A program made the position numbers and the translations under genes. Source: Klenkia taihuensis (GTDB lineage: Bacteria > Actinomycetota > Actinomycetes > Mycobacteriales > Geodermatophilaceae). From it: DNA of 64,000 bases. The notes below the pieces were generated by a model that saw only the letters and a list, made by a program, of their open reading frames with translations, ran no database searches and was not told the DNA's origin. This document shows positions 10,647 to 19,202 of the stretch, in pieces. The stretch lies in contig NZ_FOMD01000003.1 in NCBI RefSeq assembly GCF_900112525.1, forward strand, positions 496,001-560,000, written 5' to 3'. Position 1 is the stretch's first letter. Each line of letters begins with the position of its first letter.

Positions 10647-11723
10647 GTGCACCGGCTCGGCGTCGACGAGGCCCGGCGGATCGCCGTCCGGGCCCAGCTG
10701 CTGGACGCCGACCGGCCTGCCGGCCTGCTCGGCGTCGTCGACCGGCTGGCCTTCCTCCAGCTGGACCCCACCGCCGCGGTCGCGCCCAGCGCGGACCTCG
10801 TGCTGTGGACCCGGCTCGGCGCGGCGTACCGGCCCGAGGAGCTGCGGCGGGCGCTGGACGTCGACCGCACCCTGTTCGAGCTGCACGCCTGTGTCCGGCC
10901 GATGGCCGACCTGCGGCTGTTCCGGGCGCGGATGCAGCGCGCCCCGGAGTACCTGCGGCCGCGGGAGTGGCTGGCCGCCAACCGGGCCTTCGCCGCCGAC
11001 GTGGTCGCCCGGCTGCGCGCCGACGGGCCGCTGCTGTCCAAGGAGATCCCCGACACCGCCGCCGTGCCGTGGGCCTCGACCGGCTGGACCGGCAACCGCA
11101 ACGTGACCCAGATGCTGGAGGTGCTGGCCGGGCGCGGCGAGGTCGCGATCGGCGGCCGGCGCGGCAAGCAGCGGCTGTGGGACCTCGCCGAGCGGGTCTA
11201 CCCCTCCGACGTCGAGGTGCTGCCGTTCGCCGAGGCCGAGCAGGAGCGGGACCGGCGCCGGTTGCGCGCGCTGGGCATCGCCCGGTCGCGGACCGACCAG
11301 TCGTCGGTGGAGGCCAACGACGTCGGCGAGGCCGGGGAGCCCGCCGTGGTGGACGGCGTGCCGGGGGAGTGGCGGGTCGACCCCGACCAGCTGGGCCGCA
11401 CGTCCACCGGCCGCACCGCGCTGCTCTCGCCCTTCGACCGGCTGGTGCACGACCGCCGCCGGGCGCTGGAGCTGTTCGGCTTCGAGTACACGCTGGAGAT
11501 GTACAAGCCGGCCGCCGCGCGCCGGTGGGGCTACTTCGCGCTGCCGGTGCTGCACGCCGACCGGCTGGTCGGCAAGGTCGACGCCGCCGCCGACCGCCGG
11601 GCCGGCACGTTCACCGTCGCCGCCGTCCACCAGGACGTGCCCTTCACCCCGGCCGTGACCGAGGACGTCGACGCCGAGCTCGCCGCCCTCGCCGACTGGC
11701 TCGGCCTCGCCCTGCGCCGCTGA
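10647..11723 (+). CDS. AlkZ/YcaQ-like DNA glycosylase (HTH_42)
   Basis: Predicted winged-helix DNA glycosylase of the AlkZ/YcaQ superfamily (358 residues), which unhooks interstrand crosslinks or removes alkylated bases. The diagnostic catalytic Q-x-D motif is present as FLQLDP (Gln38, Asp40). Further family segments are ELHACVRPM, SKEIPDT, LLSPFDRLVHDRRRALELFGFEYTLEMY and a C-terminal GKVDAAADR. The GTG at 10647 starts the domain; there is no ribosome site and TACTAG lies 10 nt upstream, so the mRNA may be nearly leaderless. It is divergent from the methyltransferase gene. Confidence 0.88.
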   Translation: MHRLGVDEARRIAVRAQLLDADRPAGLLGVVDRLAFLQLDPTAAVAPSADLVLWTRLGAAYRPEELRRALDVDRTLFELHACVRPMADLRLFRARMQRAPEYLRPREWLAANRAFAADVVARLRADGPLLSKEIPDTAAVPWASTGWTGNRNVTQMLEVLAGRGEVAIGGRRGKQRLWDLAERVYPSDVEVLPFAEAEQERDRRRLRALGIARSRTDQSSVEANDVGEAGEPAVVDGVPGEWRVDPDQLGRTSTGRTALLSPFDRLVHDRRRALELFGFEYTLEMYKPAAARRWGYFALPVLHADRLVGKVDAAADRRAGTFTVAAVHQDVPFTPAVTEDVDAELAALADWLGLALRR

Positions 11724-11729
11724 GCCGGG

Positions 11730-12518
11730 TCAGCCCGCCAGGTCGGCCAGGAGGCCGAGCTGGGTCCGCCAGACCGGGGACGACGGGTCGATGAGCACGA
11801 AGTGGTCGCCGTCGACCTCGGTGAGGGTGGCGTCGGCGCCGGCCGCGGTGGCCGCCTGCACGTAGGTCACCGACTGCGACAGCGGCACGTTGGTGTCGGC
11901 CCGGCCGTGCACGCACCGCACGGGGACCGGCAGCGGCACCTGCTGCAGCGGGTCGACCGCGGCGTCCACCGGGCCGCCGACGAAGGCCTGCACCGCCCCC
12001 GCGCCCAGGTCCTCGGCCTCCGCGCCGCGCAGGTCCAGCACGCCGGCCTGCGACACCGCGCCGGTCAGCGGGACCCGCGCACCCCGGCGCCCGGCGGCCC
12101 ACACCGCCAGGTGCCCGCCGGCGGAGTGGCCCAGCGCCAGCACCGTGGACAGGTCGAGGTCGGTGGTGGCCAGCGCGTCGATGCCGGCGGCGACGTCGTC
12201 CAGCGTGGCCGGCACGCCACCGCCGTCGCCCACCCGGCGGTACTCCAGGTTCCACGCCGCCCACCCCTCGGCGGCCAGCGCCCCGGCCAGCGGCGCGCCG
12301 AGCGAGGCGTCGTACTGCGCCCGCCAGAAGCCGCCGTGGATGACCACCACGACCCCGCGCGGGGTGCCCTCGGGCCGGTACAGCTCGGCCCACTGGCTGG
12401 GGTCGTCGCCGTAGGCGGTGCGGGAGCCAGGGGCGGGGGGGCGCGAGCAGCCGGCGGTCACCGCGCCGAGTGTGCCCCAGGCGGCCAGCTGCAGCAGGGT
12501 CCGTCGACGCAGGGGCAC
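11730..12518 (-). CDS. Alpha/beta hydrolase, predicted lipoprotein
   Basis: 262 residues. The N-terminus PLRRRTLLQLAAW...AVTAGC combines an arginine-rich (possibly Tat) export signal with a lipobox, so the mature protein should be lipid-anchored outside the membrane. The hydrolase domain has the oxyanion sequence IHGGFWR, the nucleophile elbow GHSAGGH, VHGRADTNVP carrying the acid and DGDHFVLIDP carrying the His, like BD-FAE/DUF-type esterases related to kynurenine formamidase. The substrate is unknown. The GTG start at 12518 is chosen because the export signal begins there. It is divergent from the LRR lipoprotein gene (61-bp gap). Confidence 0.82.
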   Translation of the reverse strand: MPLRRRTLLQLAAWGTLGAVTAGCSRPPAPGSRTAYGDDPSQWAELYRPEGTPRGVVVVIHGGFWRAQYDASLGAPLAGALAAEGWAAWNLEYRRVGDGGGVPATLDDVAAGIDALATTDLDLSTVLALGHSAGGHLAVWAAGRRGARVPLTGAVSQAGVLDLRGAEAEDLGAGAVQAFVGGPVDAAVDPLQQVPLPVPVRCVHGRADTNVPLSQSVTYVQAATAAGADATLTEVDGDHFVLIDPSSPVWRTQLGLLADLAG

Positions 12519-12565
12519 GCCCGGGGTTCGCAGCGCGGCGCCGTCCCGGACTGGGTGCGTCCGGC

Positions 12566-12571
12566 TACGGT
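12566..12571 (+). promoter_or_regulatory. -10 of apparently leaderless LRR lipoprotein gene
   Basis: TACGGT followed by 8 nt and the GTG start at 12580; no ribosome-binding site lies between them. Confidence 0.5.
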
Positions 12572-12579
12572 CGCGAGCC

Positions 12580-13464
12580 GTGCGCGTGCTCCGGTCGCTG
12601 GTCACCGTCGCGCTGCTCGCCGTCGCCGGGTGCGGGTCCGGCGAGCTCGGCGGCGGGCGGCCGGTGCTGGAGGTGTTCCCCGACGCCGTCCTCGCCGACT
12701 GCGTGGTCGCCGCCGCCGGGGTGCCCTCGAGCTCCTCGCCGGTGACCCCGCAGGGCCTGGCCGCGATCACCGAGCTGCAGTGCGACGGGCAGCGGTCCAC
12801 CGCGGGCCCGGTCCGGTCGCTGGAGGGCGTGCAGGAGCTCACCGGGCTCACCACCCTGGGCGTCGCGCACAACGCGATCAGCGACCTCGGCCCGCTGGCC
12901 GGTTCGTCGATCGGCACGCTGACGCTCACCGACAACGACGTCACCGACCTCTCCCCGCTGACCGGTCTCCCGCTGGTCGACCTGGGCCTGTCGCAGAACC
13001 CGGTCGCGGACCTCGCGCCGCTGGCGGGGACGACGACGCTGCGCACGCTGGGCGTCGCGGCGGCGCAGCTGACCGACATTCCCCCGCTGGCCGGGCACGA
13101 CGGGCTCGCGGAGCTGGACCTGTCCTCGAACGGGGTCGTGGACGTCGCGCCGCTGGCGGGGCTGGCGAACCTGGACACCGTGCGGCTGGCGCGCAACGCC
13201 GTCGTCGACCCCGCGCCGCTGGGCACCGTGCCGACGCTGCTGGTCCTCGACCTGTTCGGCAACCAGGTGGCCGACGTCACCGGGCTGGCCGGCGCACCGC
13301 TGCTGCAGGAGCTGCAGCTGGGCGCGAACCCGGTGACCGATCTCCGGCCGCTGCTGCGGGTGGGTACGCTCATCAACCTGGGGCTGGACGAGACCGACGG
13401 CACCCGCCTGACCGGCGTCGCCGAACTGCGCGCCGCCGGGGTCTCGGTGAACGGGCTCGCCTGA
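12580..13464 (+). CDS. Internalin-like leucine-rich-repeat lipoprotein
   Basis: 294 residues. The signal peptide ends in the lipobox LAVAGC (Cys18), predicting a lipid-anchored surface protein. From about residue 85 to the C-terminus there are eight to nine leucine-rich repeats of 20-23 residues, each with a pattern such as LTTLGVAHNAISDLGPLAG or LAELDLSSNGVVDVAPLAG. This is the internalin/SDS22-type repeat. Two cysteines before the repeats (near residues 42 and 67) may form a cap disulphide. LRR proteins bind protein partners; nothing indicates the partner here. It stands alone with a likely leaderless promoter. Confidence 0.87.
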   Translation: MRVLRSLVTVALLAVAGCGSGELGGGRPVLEVFPDAVLADCVVAAAGVPSSSSPVTPQGLAAITELQCDGQRSTAGPVRSLEGVQELTGLTTLGVAHNAISDLGPLAGSSIGTLTLTDNDVTDLSPLTGLPLVDLGLSQNPVADLAPLAGTTTLRTLGVAAAQLTDIPPLAGHDGLAELDLSSNGVVDVAPLAGLANLDTVRLARNAVVDPAPLGTVPTLLVLDLFGNQVADVTGLAGAPLLQELQLGANPVTDLRPLLRVGTLINLGLDETDGTRLTGVAELRAAGVSVNGLA

Positions 13465-13553
13465 CCGGATCGCCGGTCACGCCGCCGTCCCCGCAGGGTG
13501 CGCCGCCGTGTGCGACGGGCGGCGCCGCACAGCACGTCTTCTGGAGGTAGCGA

Positions 13554-15674
13554 GTGGCTCGAGCAGGCCAGCGTCGTGACGGCGCTCGCCGCACCGCCGG
13601 TCGGGGTGGCCACCGGCCGCGCAACGGCGACCTGGTCGCCGAGCTCGCCCGCGCCGTCCGCGACGTCGAGGCCGCGGCCAAGCGCAACCGGGTGACCCCG
13701 ACGGTGCGGGCCACCTTCCAGGCCGTCGCGCTGCTGCTGCGCGAGGAGCGCGCGCGGGTGCGGACGGCGGCGGTCAGCGACAGCCACCGCACCGAGCAGC
13801 TCAAGCGGCTGGAGGGCCTGGCCACGATCATGGCCACCACCGCCGTCCGCGACGCCGGCCTGCTGGCCCTGCTCGCCGACGAGGCGGTGCCCTCGGAGGC
13901 CGCGCGCCGCATCGCCAAGGAGATGAAGCGCGACCTCGGCGTCGAGGTGGAGGAGGAGCCGGAGCCCGAGCCGGTCGCCGTCGCCCCGGTCGAGGCCACC
14001 CGCCGCGTCGTCCCGCAGTCGGTCGCCGCCCGGCAGCTGGCCAACCCCTTCCTCGCGCCGGACTACGACGCCGGCGCCGCCCAGCGGGGCCCCCGGCCCG
14101 GCCGGCTGGCCGGCTGGGAGCTCATGGGTCCGCTGCTGGCCTCCTTCGAGCGGGCCGGCGGCGGCGCCCCCGCCTGCATGCCGCTGCCCTTCCCGACGCA
14201 GCGGTTCACCCCGGCGGGCCTGGAGCTCATGCCGCACCAGGGCCAGCTGGTCGCCGCCGTCGCCGAGGGGCACCGCAGCTTCCTGCTCGCCGACGAGCCC
14301 GGCCTGGGCAAGACCGCGCAGGCGCTGCTGGCCGCCGAGGCCGCGATGGCCTACCCGCTGCTGGTCGTCGTCCCCAACGTGGTGAAGACCAACTGGGCCC
14401 GCGAGGCCGCGCTGTGGACGCCGCACCGGCCGGCCACCGTCGTCCAGGGGGACGGCGACACCGTCGACGGGTTCGCCGACATCGTCGTCGTCAACTACGA
14501 GGTGCTGGACCGGCACCGCGGGTGGCTGGAGGAGTTCGGCTTCCGCGGGATGGTCGTGGACGAGGCGCACTTCATCAAGAACGTCACCTCGCAGCGCTCC
14601 CAGCACGTGCTCGCGCTGTCGGCCGGGCTGCGGGTGCGCACCGCCAAGCCGTTGCTCATGGCGCTGACCGGCACCCCGCTGATCAACGACGTCGACGACT
14701 TCCGCGCCATCTGGCGCTTCCTCGGGTGGGTCGACGAGACCAAGCCGCTGGCCCAGCTCACCGAGTGCCTGGAGGCCACCGGCTACGTCCCGGCCGACCG
14801 GGAGTTCTACGAGGCCGCCCGCCGGTGCGTCGTCGACATGGGCATCGTGCGCCGCCGCAAGGTCGACGTCGCCGCCGACATCCCCGCCCGCCGGATCGCC
14901 GACCTGCCGGTCGAGCTGGACGGCGCCGTGGGCCGCTCCATCCGGGCCGCCGAGCGCGAGCTGGCGCAGCGGATGGTGGCCCAGTACCGGTCGGCGATGT
15001 CCTACCGCGACGTCGTCGACGACGAGCTCGACATGGACCTGGTGCGCCGGGTGGCCAAGAGCGAGCTCAAGGACGCGATGACCCGCCAGACCGGCGAGAA
15101 CGTGTTCTCGATGATGCGCCGGATCGGCCTGGCCAAGGCCGAGCTGGCCGCCGACTACGCCGCGCAGCTGGCCCGCAGCGCCGGCAAGGTCGTCTTCTTC
15201 GCCAAGCACATCGCGGTCATGGACGCCGCCGAGGCCTCCTTCGAGAAGGCCGGCGTGCGGTTCTCCTCCATCCGCGGGGACCAGACGCCCTCGGTCCGGC
15301 AGAAGGAGGTCGACGCCTTCGTCAACGACCCGGGCGTGCAGGTCGCGGTCTGCTCGCTGACCGCCGCCGGCGTCGGGCTGAACCTGCAGGTGGCCTCCAA
15401 CGTCGTGCTCGCGGAGCTGTCCTGGACCGACGCCGAGCAGACCCAGGCCATCGACCGCAGCCACCGGATCGGGCAGACCGAGCCGGTCACCGCGTGGCGG
15501 ATCATCGCCGCGCAGACCATCGACTCCCGCATCGCCGAGCTCATCGGCTCCAAGGCCGGGCTCGCCGCCCGCGCGCTGGACGGCTCGGACGAGGAGGTCG
15601 CGGCCACCGGCGACGTCCAGCTGGAGGCGTTGGTCGCGCTGCTGGTCGACGCGCTGCGGGCCGAGACCGCCTGA
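13554..15674 (+). CDS. SNF2-family DEAD/DEAH-box helicase (SMARCAL1-like core)
   Basis: 706 residues. The first 220 form a charged region with no recognisable domain, including a Glu/Pro-rich linker near 135-150. The SNF2 ATPase core has motif I LADEPGLGKTAQ (about 243-254), motif II VVDEAHFIKN (DEAH near 336), motif III ALTGTPLIND, motif V SLTAAGVGLNLQVA and motif VI QTQAIDRSHRIGQ. These proteins translocate on double-stranded DNA and remodel protein-DNA complexes or reanneal forks. No nuclease, HARP or methyltransferase domain is fused, and no restriction or phage-defence genes are adjacent, so a repair or fork role is more likely than defence. GTG start with GGAGG 8 nt upstream. A perfect terminator follows. 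Confidence 0.92.
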   Translation: MARAGQRRDGARRTAGRGGHRPRNGDLVAELARAVRDVEAAAKRNRVTPTVRATFQAVALLLREERARVRTAAVSDSHRTEQLKRLEGLATIMATTAVRDAGLLALLADEAVPSEAARRIAKEMKRDLGVEVEEEPEPEPVAVAPVEATRRVVPQSVAARQLANPFLAPDYDAGAAQRGPRPGRLAGWELMGPLLASFERAGGGAPACMPLPFPTQRFTPAGLELMPHQGQLVAAVAEGHRSFLLADEPGLGKTAQALLAAEAAMAYPLLVVVPNVVKTNWAREAALWTPHRPATVVQGDGDTVDGFADIVVVNYEVLDRHRGWLEEFGFRGMVVDEAHFIKNVTSQRSQHVLALSAGLRVRTAKPLLMALTGTPLINDVDDFRAIWRFLGWVDETKPLAQLTECLEATGYVPADREFYEAARRCVVDMGIVRRRKVDVAADIPARRIADLPVELDGAVGRSIRAAERELAQRMVAQYRSAMSYRDVVDDELDMDLVRRVAKSELKDAMTRQTGENVFSMMRRIGLAKAELAADYAAQLARSAGKVVFFAKHIAVMDAAEASFEKAGVRFSSIRGDQTPSVRQKEVDAFVNDPGVQVAVCSLTAAGVGLNLQVASNVVLAELSWTDAEQTQAIDRSHRIGQTEPVTAWRIIAAQTIDSRIAELIGSKAGLAARALDGSDEEVAATGDVQLEALVALLVDALRAETA

Positions 15675-15679
15675 CCGGT

Positions 15680-15710
15680 CCCGGGGACGGCGGTCGCCGC
15701 CGTCCCCGGG
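15680..15710. terminator. Bidirectional hairpin terminator
   Basis: Perfect 14-bp GC-rich stem (CCCGGGGACGGCGG with its complement at 15697-15710) and a 3-nt TCG loop, lying between the convergent SNF2 and wrbA genes 6 bp after one stop and 8 bp before the other. Confidence 0.85.
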
Positions 15711-15717
15711 TCGGTGG

Positions 15718-16317
15718 TCAGCCGCGGATCTTCGCGGTGATCTCCGCCAGCCGCCTGCCCTGGTAGCGGGCCGCGGTGAGCGCCTCGTCGCTGGCCGCGG
15801 CCGAGTTGCCGGCCGAGGGCACCGAGGTGCCGTAGGGGTTGCCGCCCGCGGCGAACAGCAGCGGGTCGGTGTAGCCCGGGGGCACGATGACCGCGCCGAA
15901 GTGCGAGAACACGTTGAACAGCGTGAGGATCGTGGACTCGTTGCCGCCGTGGGTGTTCTGCGCGCTGGTGAAGGCGGTGGCGCCCTTGTTGGCCAGGGTG
16001 CCGTTGGCCCACAGGCCGCCGAGGGTGTCGATGTAGGCCTTGAGCTGGGCGGACGGCGTCCCGAACCGGGTGGGGGTGCCGAAGGCGTAGCCGTCGGCCC
16101 AGGCCAGGTCGTCGGGGGTGGCGACCTCGACGCCGGACACCTCGTCCAGGTGCGCCCGCCACGCCGGGTTGCTGTCGATCGCGGCGTCGGGGGCGGTCTC
16201 GGCCACCCGGCGCAGGCGCACCTCGGCGCCGGCCTCCTGCGCGCCCTCGGCGACGGCCTGCGCGAGCTGGTGGGTGTTGCCCGTCGAGGAGTAGTAGACG
16301 ACGGCGATGTTGGTCAC
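15718..16317 (-). CDS. wrbA: NAD(P)H:quinone oxidoreductase WrbA
   Basis: Flavodoxin-fold FMN enzyme that reduces quinones by two electrons, protecting against redox cycling. The FMN phosphate loop is YYSSTGNTHQLA near the N-terminus. FGTPTRFGTPSAQLKAYIDTLGGLW, AFTSAQNTHGGNESTILTLFNVFSHFGAVIVPPGY and GNPYGTSVPSAG are WrbA-specific signatures. 199 residues, the normal length. GTG start preceded by GGGAGGA. Confidence 0.95.
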   Translation of the reverse strand: MTNIAVVYYSSTGNTHQLAQAVAEGAQEAGAEVRLRRVAETAPDAAIDSNPAWRAHLDEVSGVEVATPDDLAWADGYAFGTPTRFGTPSAQLKAYIDTLGGLWANGTLANKGATAFTSAQNTHGGNESTILTLFNVFSHFGAVIVPPGYTDPLLFAAGGNPYGTSVPSAGNSAAASDEALTAARYQGRRLAEITAKIRG

Positions 16318-16374
16318 GGGGGTCCTCCCGGTCGCGGATCTGGTTGCACGCTCAATCGTCGAAGACGTGCACCG

Positions 16375-17679
16375 TCACCGCAACCGGCGGGTGCGGAGGA
16401 ACCCGGGGACGTCGACCTCCTCGACCGTCCCCGTGCGGGCGAACCCGGCCCAGACCGCCCGCAGCTCCCGGCCCCTGCGCTCGACCTCGGACCAGGGGAC
16501 CCCCGCCAGCAGGGGCGCCCCGCGCCACGCCTGCGCCGAGCCGAACAGCAGCGGGAGGTCGGTGCAGTGCGCGGCCCGCAACGGTGCCCCGGGTGCGCCC
16601 CAGTCCAGCCGGTAGGTCGACGCCCGGCCACCGGCCCGGGCGTGCCGCCGGGCCAGCGACCGCACCGCCCGGCCGTAGACCACCCAGCTGGCCAGCGCGA
16701 CCGCGGCCCGGGCCAGCAGCGGCACCCGCCGGACGACGGCGAGCCGCTCGGGCAGGCCGGGCAGGAACAGCGCCACCTCCCGCGCGGTGCTGCCCACCAG
16801 CAGGTCGACGTGCGCGGCGGCGGCCGACCAGGCGGCGTCCACGGCGTCCTCGGCCGGCAGCGGCGGGTGGCCGTACCGGGTGCCGAAGGGCATCGCCGCC
16901 ACCAGGCCGAACGGTGCGGCGGCGGCCTCGACGCGGGCCTCGGCGGCCAGCAGCTCCGCCAGCGGCGTGCCGGCGTCCAGGTCGCCGGCGGCGGCGTCCA
17001 TGGCCGCGGACATCCGGGCCCGGCCGCGGCTGATGCCCAGCGGCGCGCTCTGCACGACCGCCCGCCGGAAGAGGCCGCGGGCGCCGTCGGCGGCCATCAG
17101 GTGGGCGACGGCGTCCCCGCCGGCCGAGTGGCCGAACACGGTGACGGCGTCCGGGTCGCCCCCGAACCCGGCGATCGCCCGCTGCACCCAGCGCAGCGCG
17201 GAGAGCTGGTCGAGCAGGCCGAGGTTGGCCTGACGCGGGCCGCCACCCAGGTAGCCGAGCAGGCCGAGCCGGTAGGTGACCGCGACCAGCACCACGCCCT
17301 GCTCGCGCACCAGCGGCCGCGGGTCGAAGACGGGGGAGTCGCCGGCGCCGGCGCGGTAGGAGCCGCCGTGCAGGAACACCATCACCGGGGCGCCCTGCAC
17401 ACCGGCGGGGGCGGTGACCGACAGCCGCAGGCAGTCCTCGTCGACGACCAGGTCGCCCATCGGGTCGACGAGCAGGTCGTCCAGCAGCGGGGTGGGGTTC
17501 TGCGGACAGGCGGGGGCGAGCCGGGTGGCGTCGACCGGGTCGGCGGCCGCGGGCTCGTCGACCGGGGCGCGGAACCGCTCGGCGCGGGCGTACCGGATCC
17601 CGGTGGCCCGCACCAGGTCGCCCTCCCGCCGGGCGAGGAAGGTGCCCGCTGCGGTCTCGACGGTCACGGGCGTCTCCAC
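16375..17679 (-). CDS. Carboxylesterase type B family protein
   Basis: 434-residue alpha/beta hydrolase. The N-terminal family signature is EDCLRLSVTAP, the oxyanion loop is VFLHGGSYRAGAG, and the nucleophile elbow is GHSAGG, where most family members have GESAGG. WVQRAIAGFGGDPDAVTVFGHSAGG is the standard layout. The family hydrolyses carboxylic esters; no export signal is visible, so it should be cytosolic. The GTG at 17679 starts the domain and sits 7 nt after a TAGCGT -10, suggesting a leaderless mRNA. Confidence 0.88.
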   Translation of the reverse strand: METPVTVETAAGTFLARREGDLVRATGIRYARAERFRAPVDEPAAADPVDATRLAPACPQNPTPLLDDLLVDPMGDLVVDEDCLRLSVTAPAGVQGAPVMVFLHGGSYRAGAGDSPVFDPRPLVREQGVVLVAVTYRLGLLGYLGGGPRQANLGLLDQLSALRWVQRAIAGFGGDPDAVTVFGHSAGGDAVAHLMAADGARGLFRRAVVQSAPLGISRGRARMSAAMDAAAGDLDAGTPLAELLAAEARVEAAAAPFGLVAAMPFGTRYGHPPLPAEDAVDAAWSAAAAHVDLLVGSTAREVALFLPGLPERLAVVRRVPLLARAAVALASWVVYGRAVRSLARRHARAGGRASTYRLDWGAPGAPLRAAHCTDLPLLFGSAQAWRGAPLLAGVPWSEVERRGRELRAVWAGFARTGTVEEVDVPGFLRTRRLR

Positions 17680-17686
17680 CGCCGCG

Positions 17687-17692
17687 ACGCTA
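17687..17692 (-). promoter_or_regulatory. -10 of apparently leaderless carboxylesterase gene
   Basis: TAGCGT on the minus strand, 7 nt before the GTG start at 17679. Confidence 0.45.
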
Positions 17693-18073
17693 CGGCGCAC
17701 CCTCCGCCGACAGCCGATGCACGCCACGGGTGACGGGCGTCGAGTGTGCAGCCACCGCCCTTCGGGACCGCTCGCGGGGGCGGTGGCTGCGCACTCGGGC
17801 CGCCGCGTGCGCCGCCGACCGGTCGCCCGTGCGGCGCACCCGTGCATCGAGCGGCCAGCAGCCGACCTCGCCGCACCCGCACCCGAGCAGCGTCACCGTC
17901 CGCCCGGGCGCGGGGCCGACGGACGCGTGCCCCTGGTCGAGCGGCGCCGGCGCGTAGCCCCCGACGACGTCGACACCGCGCTCTGCCTCGTAGGCGGCCA
18001 CCAGGTCGACGAGGGCCTCGCCGTCGACGAGGGGGAGGGCACCCGCGCAGTCCCCGAACCGCGGCCGGCCGGG
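17690..18073 (-). pseudogene. Relic of a conserved hypothetical gene
   Basis: The minus-strand frame is open from a stop at 18074-18076 and reads FGDCAGALPLVDGEALVDL, AYEAERGVDVVGGYAPAPLD, then TVTLLGCGCGEVGCWPLDAR. The cysteine-rich LLGCGCGEVGCWPL block looks like genuine protein and reminds me of an uncharacterised actinobacterial family. There is no proper start in frame. After WPLDARV the frame degenerates into arginine-rich sequence that runs through a long palindrome. I read it as the middle of a gene that lost both ends. A short intact protein starting at the GTG at 18001 cannot be excluded. Confidence 0.45.
17741..17797. repeat. Long palindromic element 1
   Basis: 20-nt arms (17741-17760 and 17778-17797), beginning CGAGTGTGCAGCCACCGCCC, pair at 19 of 20 positions; the exception would be a G-U pair in RNA. 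A 17-nt loop separates them. It lies in the 509-bp gene-poor gap. It resembles REP-type palindromes rather than a terminator, because it has no T-tract and sits far from the ends of intact genes. Confidence 0.6.
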
Positions 18074-18106
18074 TCACCACCTCCGACGGCGTCCTCCTGC
18101 GCGGAA

Positions 18107-18146
18107 GTCCGTCCTCCTGCGCCAGATCTGGTGCAGGAGGACGGAC
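18107..18146. repeat. Long palindromic element 2
   Basis: A 40-bp palindrome with a single mismatched pair, centred on CCAGATCTGG and flanked by GTCCGTCCTCCTGC and its complement. A further copy of CGTCCTCCTGCGC lies 20 bp upstream (18090-18102). It sits 43 bp beyond the stop of the minus-strand CNNM gene. It could act as that gene's terminator, but its size and the extra half-copy suggest a dispersed repeat. Confidence 0.6.
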
Positions 18147-18188
18147 GTCGACCAGGGGCCCTGATCAACGCTGACCGGGCGGCGGGCG

Positions 18189-19202
18189 TCAGGCGACCGG
18201 CTCGGGCTGCGGGAACAGCCGGCGCAGCACGTCGGCCAGGGTGACCACGCCGGTCACCCGGTCGCCGTCGGTGACCACGGCCAGGTGGTTGCGGGTCTCC
18301 TGCATCCGCTGCAGCGCGGTGGCCACCGGCGTGCCGGCCGTCAGCGCGAACACCGGCCGGCCGACCGGCGCGGCCGGGGCGTCGTCGGGCAGCACCAGGG
18401 TGTCCCGGACGTGGACGACGGTGCCCAGCCGGTCGCCGTCCCCGAGCAGGATCCGCAGGTGGCCGCTGGACCGGGTGGCGGCGCGGACGTCGCCCGCGGT
18501 GGCCGACCCCGGCACGGAGGCCACCGGCCCGCCGTCGACGAGGTCGGCGACGGTGAGCTCCTGCAGCTGCAGGGCCCCGGCGATCTGGCTGGAGAAGCCC
18601 TCCTCCAGGGCGCCGACCTCGACCGAGTGCTCGACCAGCACCCGCAGGGTGTCGGGGCTGTGGCCGGCCGCGACCTCGTCCACCGGCTCGACCCCGACCC
18701 GGCGCAGCATCCAGTTGGCACTGCCGTTCATGGCCCTGAGCGCCGGGCGGAACAGCCACATGAAGGCCCGCATGGCCGGGCCCAGCAGCACCGAGGACCG
18801 CTCCGGGTGCGCGATCGCCCACGACTTCGGCGCCATCTCGCCCACCACCAGGTGGATGAACGTGACCACGAACAGCGAGACCACGAAACCGGTGACGTCC
18901 GCGGCCACCGGCGGCAGGCCGACCGACTCGAACGCGGGGGTCAGCCACGCGTCGACGGCGGGCTTGCTCAGCGCACCGAGGGCCAGGACGCAGGCGGTGA
19001 TGCCCAGCTGCGCGCCGGCCAGCACCAGGGTCAGCTCGGCGGAGTTGCGCAGCGCCGCGCGGGCGGAGCGGCTGGTGGGCGCCATCTCCTCGAGCCGGTG
19101 CCGCTTGGCCGCGAGGGCCGCGAACTCGACGGCGACGAAGAACGCGCTCAGCGCGACGATGACCACGGTGGCCGGGACGACCACCCACGGGTCGGCGCTC
19201 AT
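18189..19202 (-). CDS. CNNM/hemolysin family membrane protein with CBS domains (short paralogue)
   Basis: 337 residues. An N-terminal CNNM (DUF21) membrane domain of three to four segments (FVAVEFAALAAKRHRLEEM, LAGAQLGITACVLALGALS, HLVVGEMAPKSWAIAHPE) is followed by a CBS pair in the cytosol (from about 200 to the end). The CorC_HlyC domain found in its partner is absent. The family is linked to magnesium or cobalt homeostasis. The start ATG overlaps the stop of the upstream paralogue (ATGA), a common actinobacterial pairing that suggests a heteromeric transporter. Confidence 0.9.
   Translation of the reverse strand: MSADPWVVVPATVVIVALSAFFVAVEFAALAAKRHRLEEMAPTSRSARAALRNSAELTLVLAGAQLGITACVLALGALSKPAVDAWLTPAFESVGLPPVAADVTGFVVSLFVVTFIHLVVGEMAPKSWAIAHPERSSVLLGPAMRAFMWLFRPALRAMNGSANWMLRRVGVEPVDEVAAGHSPDTLRVLVEHSVEVGALEEGFSSQIAGALQLQELTVADLVDGGPVASVPGSATAGDVRAATRSSGHLRILLGDGDRLGTVVHVRDTLVLPDDAPAAPVGRPVFALTAGTPVATALQRMQETRNHLAVVTDGDRVTGVVTLADVLRRLFPQPEPVA

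Noticed and set aside
13554-15674. SNF2 helicase as part of a phage-defence system (DISARM-, BREX- or Zorya-like)
   Set aside because: No methyltransferase, nuclease, phospholipase or other defence gene is adjacent, and a strong terminator isolates it. Repair or fork remodelling is simpler.
17741-18146. Insertion sequence ends
   Set aside because: The palindromes are self-complementary hairpins, not a pair of matching terminal inverted repeats. No transposase frame or target-site duplication is seen between them.
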